In this document: in pieces, positions 32,389 to 39,396 of the stretch
Position numbering within the stretch: the first letter of the stretch is position 1
Layout: each line of letters opens with the position of its first letter
NCBI GenBank assembly: GCA_937873095.1
Contig: CALMVI010000108.1
Location: 1-50,056, forward strand
Origin: an uncultured Acetobacteraceae bacterium
GTDB taxonomy: Bacteria; Pseudomonadota; Alphaproteobacteria; Acetobacterales; Acetobacteraceae
Length of the DNA: 50,056 bases
Direction of reading: 5' to 3'
Translations under genes and position numbers: made by a program
Notes under the pieces: generated by a model
What the model was told of the DNA's origin: nothing
What the model saw: only the letters and a program-made list of their open reading frames with translations
Database searches by the model: none

Positions 32389-32410
32389 CTTCTTTTCTGA
32401 AGAAAAGAAG
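32389..32410. repeat. A/T-rich perfect hairpin between rpsB and tsf
   Basis: CTTCTTTTCT (32389-32398) and its exact complement AGAAAAGAAG (32401-32410) surround GA, giving a 22-nt palindrome effectively closing a TGAA loop. It is strikingly A/T-rich in a G+C-rich region. It lies 15 bp after the rpsB stop codon. It may set the rpsB:tsf ratio by partial termination or RNase processing. Confidence 0.75.
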
Positions 32411-32439
32411 CAAAAGACTTTTAGTAATGGAGAGCCGTT

Positions 32440-33351
32440 ATGGCGGAAATTACCGCGGCGCTGGTCAAGGCGCTGCGCGAGCAGACTGGCGCGGGCATGA
32501 TGGATTGCAAGCGCGCGCTGACCGAAACGGGCGGTGACCTGGAAGGTGCGGTCGATTGGCTGCGCAAGAAGGGGCTGAGTGCCGCCGCCAAGAAGTCGGG
32601 GCGGGTCGCCGCCGAAGGGCTGGTCGGCGTGGTCTCGCAGAAAAACCGCGCCGCCATGGTCGAGGTCAACGCCGAAACCGACTTTGTCGCCCGCAACGAG
32701 ACGTTCCAGGCCTTCGTCGAAACCCTGTGCCGCATCGCCCTCGATGTCGGCGAAGATGTGGAAAAACTACGGGCGGCGCCCTTCCCGGGCAGCGAACGCA
32801 ACGTGGGCGAGGAACTCACCCACATGGTCGCCACAATCGGCGAGAACATGACCATCCGCCGCGCCCGCGTGCTCAGCGTGCCGTCGGGCGTGGTCGCCAC
32901 CTACATGCACGCGGCACTCAAGCCCGGCCTGGGCAAGATCGGCGTGCTGGTCGCCCTCGAAGCCGACTCCGAGCTGGACGGGCTGGAAACCCTCGGCCGG
33001 CAGATCGGCATGCACGTGGCCGCCAGCAAGCCGGACGCGCTGGACGTGGACGCGGTCGATCCCGCCGCCCTGGCCCGCGAACGCGCCGTGCTCACGGAAC
33101 AGGCCCGTGCCAGCGGCAAGCCGGACAACGTCATCGAGAAGATGATCGAAGGCCGCATCCGCAAATACTATGAGGAGGTGGTCCTGCTGGAGCAGGTGTG
33201 GGTGCATGACGGCGAAAGCCGCGTGCGCGCCGTGGTGAAAAAGGCCGGCGGCAAGCTGGTGGCCTTCGAGCGGTTCACGCTCGGCGAGGGCATCGACAAA
33301 CCCGGCGGTGACGATTTCGCCTCGGAAGTCGCCAAGGTAGCGGGCACGTAG
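32440..33351 (+). CDS. tsf: translation elongation factor Ts
   Basis: A 303-residue EF-Ts, the nucleotide exchange factor for EF-Tu. The N-terminal UBA-like domain reads [43 protein letters not shown], then [33 protein letters not shown]. The core domain and C-terminal module ([22 protein letters not shown]) are complete. A GGAGAG site is just upstream. Linked to rpsB as in most bacteria. Confidence 0.97.
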   Translation: MAEITAALVKALREQTGAGMMDCKRALTETGGDLEGAVDWLRKKGLSAAAKKSGRVAAEGLVGVVSQKNRAAMVEVNAETDFVARNETFQAFVETLCRIALDVGEDVEKLRAAPFPGSERNVGEELTHMVATIGENMTIRRARVLSVPSGVVATYMHAALKPGLGKIGVLVALEADSELDGLETLGRQIGMHVAASKPDALDVDAVDPAALARERAVLTEQARASGKPDNVIEKMIEGRIRKYYEEVVLLEQVWVHDGESRVRAVVKKAGGKLVAFERFTLGEGIDKPGGDDFASEVAKVAGT

Positions 33352-33404
33352 TTCGCATCTTGATGCGGGGTCTTGCTTGGCTCGCATTATGACGGACGTC
33401 TGAG

Positions 33405-33797
33405 GTGCGGGGATCGGCCGCGTTGCTGCTCATCGCGACGGCTGCTGTCGGGGCTCATGCCTCCGTCTGCTCCGAAGACGCGGGAAGTCATTCGGACGAG
33501 GCAAAATGCGAATGGCGGATCGAGCGTGAAGCCGAGTCGCGGATGACAGCCGAACTAAACAAGGCTGTCCTGGCTGCGCAGTCGCTCGACCGAACCCAGG
33601 CCGCGGCCTTTGTCTCACAGATTCGAAGCGCTCAGAGTTTCTGGCTTTCGTCTGCGCGGGCGCAGTGCTCGCTGGAGGCCGACGCGACGATGGGAACAGC
33701 AGCGATCACCGTCGAGCCGATTTGCCGGCAGCGCCTGGATAAAGATCGTGAAAACTGGCTGGCCACCTTGGCTCAGGAACTCACAGACGCTCGGTGA
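33405..33797 (+). CDS. LprI/DUF1311-like secreted protein, possible lysozyme inhibitor
   Basis: A 130-residue exported protein with a signal peptide (MRGSAALLLIATAAVGAHA) and a helical body with several Cys (VCSEDAG, AKCEWRIE, AQCSLEAD, PICRQRL). The central LNKAVLAAQSLDRTQAAAFVSQIRSAQSFWLSSARAQCSLEAD follows the pattern of the DUF1311/LprI N-terminal family (L-x-A-Q-x-x-W-x-x-x-R-x-x-x-C), in which the Mycobacterium LprI inhibits lysozyme. The function here is an inference from similarity. GTG start. Base composition is lower in G+C than its neighbours, and the gene interrupts the usual tsf-pyrH pair. Confidence 0.65.
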   Translation: MRGSAALLLIATAAVGAHASVCSEDAGSHSDEAKCEWRIEREAESRMTAELNKAVLAAQSLDRTQAAAFVSQIRSAQSFWLSSARAQCSLEADATMGTAAITVEPICRQRLDKDRENWLATLAQELTDAR

Positions 33798-33874
33798 CTT
33801 GCCACTGATTGCCCACTCTTCCCCATAGACCCGCTACCCCGTAGGTTCCCCCACGCCACATGGACGGACACCCA

Positions 33875-34594
33875 ATGCCAGCCGCCCATAAGCGCGTGTT
33901 ATTAAAGATCTCCGGCGAGGCGCTGATGGGGCGGCGCGAGTATGGGCTGGATACCGAGATGGTGGGGCGCATCGCCGTCGATGTCGGCGACGTGGTGCGC
34001 ATGGGGCTGGAAGTCTGCCTGGTCATCGGCGGCGGCAACATTTTTCGGGGCGTGTCGGCCGCGGCAAGCGGCATGGACCGCGCGCAGGCCGATCACATGG
34101 GCATGCTGGCGACCGTCATGAACGCGCTGGCCATGCAGACCGCGTTGGAAAAGCGCGGCACGCCCACTCGCGTGCAGTCCGCGATCCCCATGGCCAGCGT
34201 CTGCGAGCCCTATATCCGCCGCCGCGCCGAGCGGCACATGGAAAAGGGGCGCGTGGTCATCTTCGCCGCCGGCACCGGCAACCCGTTCTTCACTACCGAC
34301 ACCGCGGCCGCCCTGCGGGCTGCCGAGATGCGCTGCGACGCGCTGCTGAAAGGCACCCAGGTGGACGGCGTCTATTCCGCCGATCCCCGCCACAATCCCG
34401 ACGCCCGCCGCTACGACGAACTGACCTACCTCGAAGTTCTCTCTCGCGACCTCGGCGTCATGGATGCCGCCGCCATCTCGCTCGCCCGCGAAAACGCCTT
34501 GCCGATCATCGTCTTCAACATCCACGCCCCCGGCGCCTTTGCCGCCGTCATGCGCGGCGAGGGCGTGTTCACCAGGATCGTCGAGCCAGGGTAG
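33875..34594 (+). CDS. pyrH: uridylate kinase PyrH
   Basis: A 239-residue UMP kinase (amino acid kinase fold). Motifs: [79 protein letters not shown], and [16 protein letters not shown]. It phosphorylates UMP to UDP and is usually activated by GTP. An ATG five codons upstream (33860) is possible, but GGACGG before 33875 and the start of homology favour MPAAHKR. The 93-bp gap to frr holds a long inverted repeat. Confidence 0.95.
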   Translation: MPAAHKRVLLKISGEALMGRREYGLDTEMVGRIAVDVGDVVRMGLEVCLVIGGGNIFRGVSAAASGMDRAQADHMGMLATVMNALAMQTALEKRGTPTRVQSAIPMASVCEPYIRRRAERHMEKGRVVIFAAGTGNPFFTTDTAAALRAAEMRCDALLKGTQVDGVYSADPRHNPDARRYDELTYLEVLSRDLGVMDAAAISLARENALPIIVFNIHAPGAFAAVMRGEGVFTRIVEPG

Positions 34595-34601
34595 GAGCTG
34601 T

Positions 34602-34676
34602 CAGCCTTCAGCTGTCAGTCGTCAGAGGAACGCTGGAGTTGACCCTTCTTTTCTGATGACTGAAAGCTGACTGCTG
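34602..34676. repeat. long imperfect inverted repeat between pyrH and frr
   Basis: Arms of 24 nt at 34602-34625 and 34653-34676 match at 20 of 24 positions in reverse complement, with a 27-nt interior. The left arm is CAGCCTTCAGCTGTCAGTCGTCAG split as CAGCCTTCAGCT plus GTCAGTCGTCAG. A direct repeat of AGCTGTCAG occurs at 34596-34604 and 34610-34618. The element fills almost the entire pyrH-frr gap. Confidence 0.75.
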
Positions 34677-34687
34677 GAGACTGATGA

Positions 34688-35251
34688 GTGGCCGATCTGA
34701 ACGCCCTGAAAGAGGACCTGACGCGCCGGATGGACGGCGCGCTGGAAACCCTGCGCCGCGATTTCGCAGGGCTGCGGGCCGGCCGGGCCAGCCCGGGGCT
34801 GCTCGAGCCGGTGCGGGTGGAAGCCTATGGCAGCGACGTGCCGATCACCCAGGTGGGCACCATAGGCGTGCCCGAGTCGCGCATGCTGACCGTGCAGGTC
34901 TGGGACCGCTCGCTGGTCGGCGCGGTCGAGCGCGCCATACGCGACTCGGGGCTCGGCCTGAACCCCGCCTCCGACGGCCAGACGGTCCGCGTGCCGATCC
35001 CGCAGCTGACGGCCGAGCGCCGCACCGAGCTTGCCAAGGCGGCCGGCCGTTACGCCGAGGCGTCGCGCGTTGCCGTCCGCGGCGTGCGGCGCGACGGCAT
35101 GGACCAGGTGAAGGCGGCCGAGAAGAAGCACGAGATCGGGGAGGACGACGTGGCCGGCTGGTCGGCCGAGATTCAGAAGCTGACCGACGGCTACATCAAG
35201 CGGATCGACGAGCAGCTGGCCGGCAAAGAAACCGAGATCAAGCAGGTCTGA
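34688..35251 (+). CDS. frr: ribosome-recycling factor
   Basis: A 187-residue ribosome-recycling factor that, with EF-G, splits post-termination ribosomes. It starts (GTG) [21 protein letters not shown], followed by [60 protein letters not shown] and the C-terminal three-helix bundle. The start is GTG, with GGAGACTGAT upstream. A 5-bp gap separates it from uppS. Confidence 0.97.
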   Translation: MADLNALKEDLTRRMDGALETLRRDFAGLRAGRASPGLLEPVRVEAYGSDVPITQVGTIGVPESRMLTVQVWDRSLVGAVERAIRDSGLGLNPASDGQTVRVPIPQLTAERRTELAKAAGRYAEASRVAVRGVRRDGMDQVKAAEKKHEIGEDDVAGWSAEIQKLTDGYIKRIDEQLAGKETEIKQV

Positions 35252-35256
35252 CGGGA

Positions 35257-36027
35257 GTGGCGCCGCTCAGAACCGGGGCTGCGCCGGCAGGGGTCAGGAT
35301 CGAGGCGCCCGACCCTGAGTCGGCACCCGTGCCGCGCCATGTCGCCATCATCATGGACGGCAACGGGCGCTGGGCCCAGGCGCGCCACCTGCCGCGCGTC
35401 GCCGGCCACCGCGCCGGCGCGCAAGCGGTGCGGCGCACCATCGAGGCGGCCATCGCCAGCGGCGTCGGCTGGCTGACGCTCTACGCCTTCAGCAGCGAGA
35501 ACTGGGCACGGCCCGAGGACGAGATTTCCGACCTGACCGGCCTGCTGCGCCACTATCTGCGCCACGAGGTGGCCGAACTGCATCGCGAGCGGGTCCGGCT
35601 GCGCGCCATCGGCGACCGTGCACGGTTCGGCGCCGACATCGCCCGCGAACTGGCCGATGCAGAGGCGCTGACGGCGGGCAACACGCGCCTGCACCTGACC
35701 ATGGCGCTGTCCTATGGCGGCCGGTCCGAAATCGTCGCCGCCGCGCGCGCGGTGGCGCAGGCGGCGGCATCGGGCACGCTCGCACCCTCCGACCTGACCG
35801 AGGATGCGTTTTCCGGCTTCCTGTTCACCGCCGGCATGCCCGACCCCGACCTCGTGATCCGCACCAGCGGCGAACGCCGGGTCTCGAACTTCCTGCTGTG
35901 GCAGGCGGCCTACGCCGAGTACCTGTTCCCGGAGGTGCTGTGGCCGGACTTCAACGCCGCCCATTTCGACAGCGCGCTCGCCGACTACGCCCGACGCAAC
36001 CGCCGCTACGGCGCTCGGCCGGAGTGA
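35257..36027 (+). CDS. uppS: undecaprenyl diphosphate synthase
   Basis: A 256-residue cis-prenyltransferase that elongates farnesyl diphosphate with isopentenyl units to the C55 carrier of peptidoglycan and O-antigen. Motifs: HVAIIMDGNGRWAQ (catalytic Asp34), VAGHRAGAQAVRRTIEAA, LTLYAFSSENWARPEDEI, LTMALSYGGRSEIVAAARA, and PDLVIRTSGERRVSNFLLWQAAYAEYLFPEVLWPDF. The start is GTG at 35257; an N-terminal extension of about 27 residues precedes the conserved core. The stop overlaps the cdsA start as GTGA. Confidence 0.96.
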   Translation: MAPLRTGAAPAGVRIEAPDPESAPVPRHVAIIMDGNGRWAQARHLPRVAGHRAGAQAVRRTIEAAIASGVGWLTLYAFSSENWARPEDEISDLTGLLRHYLRHEVAELHRERVRLRAIGDRARFGADIARELADAEALTAGNTRLHLTMALSYGGRSEIVAAARAVAQAAASGTLAPSDLTEDAFSGFLFTAGMPDPDLVIRTSGERRVSNFLLWQAAYAEYLFPEVLWPDFNAAHFDSALADYARRNRRYGARPE

Positions 36028-36671
36028 GCGGGCGGGATGCAGGCGCCGGACGGTGGCGCGATCTCGGCGTCAGGACGGTCTCCGGCGCCGCACTCGCCCT
36101 GGTGGCGCTCGCCTCCATCTGGCTCGGCGGCACCGCTTGGCTAAGCTGCCTGGTCGTGGTGGGCGCGGGCATGGCGGCCGAGTGGCTGGCGCTGTGCCGC
36201 GGCCGCACCGGTCTGCGCTGGGCGGGGGTCGCCTATATCGGGCCGGCGCTGCTGTGCCTGCTCTGGCTGCGCGGGCTGCCGGACGGGCTGCGCTGGGTGG
36301 GCTTTCTGGCCGCCGTGGTCTGGTCGGGCGACATCGGCGCGTACCTGATCGGCCGGCTGGTGGGCGGCCCCCGGCTGGCGCCGCGCATCTCGCCTGGCAA
36401 GACCGTTTCCGGTGCCGCCGGCGGCACGCTCTGCGCCGTGCTGGCAGGGGTGGCGGCAGCCTCGGGCCACGCCGCGGCGGCCCTGCCCGCCCTGGCGCTC
36501 AGCCTGGCCGCGCAGGCCGGCGACCTGCTGGAAAGCGCGCTCAAGCGCCGCTTCGGCGTGAAGGACTCCGGCAGCATCATCCCCGGCCATGGCGGCCTGC
36601 TGGACCGGCTGGACGGCGTGCTGACGGCCGCACCGCTGGCCGCCGTGCTCGCGTTGACGGTCCGGCTGTAG
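36024..36671 (+). CDS. cdsA: phosphatidate cytidylyltransferase CdsA, short form
   Basis: A 215-residue membrane protein carrying the CDP-diacylglycerol synthase signature SALKRRFGVKDSGSIIPGHGGLLDRLDGV. About six hydrophobic segments are visible, for example TVSGAALALVALASIWLG and AWLSCLVVVGAGMAAEWLAL. It converts phosphatidate and CTP to CDP-diacylglycerol for phospholipid synthesis. It is shorter than E. coli CdsA (about 285), with the reduction in the N-terminal membrane part. The GTG start at 36024 overlaps the uppS stop codon. Followed by a tandem repeat and dxr. Confidence 0.9.
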   Translation: MSGRDAGAGRWRDLGVRTVSGAALALVALASIWLGGTAWLSCLVVVGAGMAAEWLALCRGRTGLRWAGVAYIGPALLCLLWLRGLPDGLRWVGFLAAVVWSGDIGAYLIGRLVGGPRLAPRISPGKTVSGAAGGTLCAVLAGVAAASGHAAAALPALALSLAAQAGDLLESALKRRFGVKDSGSIIPGHGGLLDRLDGVLTAAPLAAVLALTVRL

Positions 36672-36705
36672 GCCCGGCTTCAGGCCCGGAATCAGGCCCG
36701 GAATC
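36670..36705. repeat. 12-bp tandem repeat, three copies, after cdsA
   Basis: Three consecutive units of AGGCCCGGAATC: the first is AGGCCCGGCTTC and the next two are identical, followed by a truncated AGGG. It starts at the last base of the cdsA stop codon. A similar 3 x 12-bp array lies downstream of skp. Confidence 0.85.
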
Positions 36706-36835
36706 AGGGAATGTCACAGATCGGAACACTCGGTGACCAGTTCTTCGGTCAAACAGGGACCGGCCAGGCCCCACATGCCTCCGTCGCTGGCGGCGCGGCC
36801 TGACGCCGATGAGTCCGCTTTAAGCAGGGGTTTGC

Positions 36836-38005
36836 ATGAAGACAGTGACTGTCCTGGGCAGCACCGGCAGCATCGGCAAGAGCACGGTCGACCTGCTGGC
36901 CGCCAACCGGGACCGCTACCGCGTGCTGGCGCTGGTGGCCAACCGCAATGCCGAGGCGCTGGCCCGGCAGGCGGTGCAGCTCGGCGCCGAGCTGGCGGTG
37001 TGCAGCGACCCGGCGATGCACAGGACCCTGGCGGCCTGCCTTGCCGGCACCGGCATCAGGATGGCGTGCGGCGCCGACGCGGTGCTGGACGCGGCCCGCA
37101 TGGGTGCCGACTGGACCATGGCGGCGATCACCGGGATCGCGGGCCTGGCGCCGACCCTGGCCGCGGCCGAGCTGGGGCGCGCGGTGGCCCTGGCCAACAA
37201 GGAAGCCATCGTCTCGGCCGGCGAAGTGATGCTGCGCGCCGTGCGCGAGGCCGGCGCCACGCTGCTTCCGGTCGACTCCGAGCACAACGCCATCTTCCAG
37301 GCGCTGGCCGGCAGTCCTCGCGCGGCGCTGGAAAAGATCGTCCTGACCGCATCGGGCGGTCCCTTCCGCCTGGCCTCGATCGACGAGATGGCGCGTGCCA
37401 CGCCGGAGGCGGCACTTCGCCATCCGGTCTGGTCGATGGGATCGAAGATCAGCATCGACTCGGCGACCCTGTTCAACAAGGGGCTGGAGGTGATCGAGGC
37501 GGCGCGGCTGTTCGCGCTGGCGCCGCACGAGATCGAGGTGCTGGTGCATCCGCAATCGGTGGTGCACGGCATGGTCTGCTTCCGGGACGGCAGCGTGCTG
37601 GCACAGCTCGGGGCGGCCGACATGCGCATCCCGATCGCCCACACGCTGGCCTGGCCCGACCGGCTGGCGACAAGCTCGCCACGGCTGGACCTGGCCGCCA
37701 TCGGCCGGCTCGAGTTTTCCGCGCCGGACGAGGCGCGGTTCCCCGCCCTTCGGCTCGCCCGCCACGCCCTGCAGGCGGGTGGCGGCGCACCGACGATCCT
37801 GAACGCCGCCAACGAGGTCGCCGTGGCCGCCTTCCTCGAACGGCGGATCGGGTTCCTCGACATCGCGTTCGTGGTGGAGGCTGTGCTGGACTGCCTGGGC
37901 GTCCGCTCCGCCGACAGCCTTGACGACGTGCTCGGCCTGGATGCGGCCGCCCGCTCGGCGGCCGAGGCTGCTGTCGCCCGCCGCCAGGCCGCGCGCGCCG
38001 CCTGA
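36836..38005 (+). CDS. dxr: 1-deoxy-D-xylulose 5-phosphate reductoisomerase
   Basis: A 389-residue DXR, the second enzyme of the MEP isoprenoid pathway, which makes 2-C-methylerythritol 4-phosphate with NADPH. Motifs: TVLGSTGSIGKSTVDL (NADPH loop), ALANKEAIVSAGE, LLPVDSEHNAIFQAL (metal-binding Asp-Ser-Glu region), LTASGGPFRLASI, HPVWSMGSKISIDSATLFNKGLEVIEA and VLVHPQSVVHGMVCFRDGS. Complete length. Its product feeds UppS through farnesyl diphosphate. It is separated from cdsA by a 164-bp gap that contains the tandem repeat. Confidence 0.97.
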   Translation: MKTVTVLGSTGSIGKSTVDLLAANRDRYRVLALVANRNAEALARQAVQLGAELAVCSDPAMHRTLAACLAGTGIRMACGADAVLDAARMGADWTMAAITGIAGLAPTLAAAELGRAVALANKEAIVSAGEVMLRAVREAGATLLPVDSEHNAIFQALAGSPRAALEKIVLTASGGPFRLASIDEMARATPEAALRHPVWSMGSKISIDSATLFNKGLEVIEAARLFALAPHEIEVLVHPQSVVHGMVCFRDGSVLAQLGAADMRIPIAHTLAWPDRLATSSPRLDLAAIGRLEFSAPDEARFPALRLARHALQAGGGAPTILNAANEVAVAAFLERRIGFLDIAFVVEAVLDCLGVRSADSLDDVLGLDAAARSAAEAAVARRQAARAA

Positions 38006-38100
38006 CCAACGCGCAGCCCGGCGGGTGAAATGACTTGACCCGCCGGAGTGCCATATACTGGTGATGCGGCAGCCTGAGTGGGCCAGCCTTGGGAGACGTC

Positions 38101-39222
38101 ATGGGTTCGCTGCTTTCCGTCCTGCAGATGATCGCCAGCCGGGCGCTGGTGCTGGGGATACTGGTGTTCATCCACGAGCTGGGACACTACCTCGCTGCGC
38201 GCTGGCGCGGCATCCACGTCGAAGCGTTCTCCATCGGCTTCGGTCCGGCGCTGGCCTCCTGGACCGACCGGCACGAAACGGTCTGGAAGCTCAGCCTGCT
38301 GCCGCTCGGCGGCTTCGTGAAGATGCACGGCATGGCGCTGGACGTGGGTGCGGAGCGCGCGTCCGACCGTGCGGCGATCCGCCGCGGCCAGGCGTTCTTC
38401 GAAAAGTCGCTGGCCTCGCGCGCAATCGTCGTCGCGGCGGGGCCGCTCGCCAACTTCCTGCTGGCGGCGGTGCTGTTTTCCGGCCTGTTCGCCGTGGTGG
38501 GCCGCCCCGTGGCGCTGCCCAACCCGCCTGCCGTGCTGGGCGAGGTCGCATCCGGCAGTTCGGCGGCCGAGGCCGGCCTGCAGCCGGGCGACACGATCCG
38601 CGCCATCGACGGCGCGCCGGTTGCCACGTTCGAGGACATGCGGCGCATCGTCGCCGGCAGCCCAGGACGCACGCTGTCGCTGCTGGTGCATCGCGGCGCC
38701 GCCGACCTGACGGTCAAGGCGACGATCAAGGCCAAGCCGGGCGACGCGTCCGTGGGCCAGCTCGGCGTCGCCGTCGGCGGCGAGACCATCGAGCGGCTGA
38801 GTCCGGGGGCCGCCATCGTGGCAGGGTTCGAACGCACCGGCGCCGTGCTGTGGCAGACCCTGGCCGGGCTCGGCCACATCATCTTCACCGGCCAGGGCGT
38901 GCACGACCTGGCCGGGCCGATCGGCGTGGTGGTCCTCTCCGGCCAGGTCGCCAAGCTGGGCCTGGCGGCCGTGGTCGCGTTCACCGCCTTCCTCTCGATC
39001 AACCTCGGCCTGGTCAACCTGCTGCCGATCCCCGTGCTGGATGGCGGCCACCTGATGTTCTACGCCGCAGAGGCGATACGCGGCCGCCCGCTGCCCACCC
39101 GGGCGCTGGAATACGGCTATCGCCTCGGCTTCGCGTTCATCGCCTCGTTCTTCCTGTTCATCAGCTGGAACGACCTGGTGCATACCGGCGCGGTGCGCTG
39201 GGTCGCGCATCTGATCGGGTAA
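38101..39222 (+). CDS. rseP: site-2 protease RseP
   Basis: A 373-residue membrane zinc metalloprotease. The active site HExxH is His25-Glu26...His29 in VFIHELGHYLAARW; the third ligand motif is LLPIPVLDGGHLMFY near the C-terminus. One PDZ domain lies in the periplasmic part (LGEVASGSSAAEAGLQPGDTIRAIDG). Membrane segments flank the active site and the C-terminus. It cleaves transmembrane anti-sigma factors and leftover signal peptides. The ATG at 38101 is preferred over an in-frame TTG at 38089. Placed upstream of bamA as in most proteobacteria. Confidence 0.95.
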   Translation: MGSLLSVLQMIASRALVLGILVFIHELGHYLAARWRGIHVEAFSIGFGPALASWTDRHETVWKLSLLPLGGFVKMHGMALDVGAERASDRAAIRRGQAFFEKSLASRAIVVAAGPLANFLLAAVLFSGLFAVVGRPVALPNPPAVLGEVASGSSAAEAGLQPGDTIRAIDGAPVATFEDMRRIVAGSPGRTLSLLVHRGAADLTVKATIKAKPGDASVGQLGVAVGGETIERLSPGAAIVAGFERTGAVLWQTLAGLGHIIFTGQGVHDLAGPIGVVVLSGQVAKLGLAAVVAFTAFLSINLGLVNLLPIPVLDGGHLMFYAAEAIRGRPLPTRALEYGYRLGFAFIASFFLFISWNDLVHTGAVRWVAHLIG

Positions 39223-39396
39223 TCGGAGGGCGCCCCTGCCGCCCGGGCTCGGCAACAGACTGCAACGGCCAGGCGCCTCGCATGGACAGGCCCGGCAATC
39301 TCTTGTAGCCCGCAGCGGACGCGGCGGGACTGCTCTGCCGCTGCCGCGCGCCGGGGCATCGCCTGGGGATGGCGCGCGACGTCCTTTGGGGGTTTC

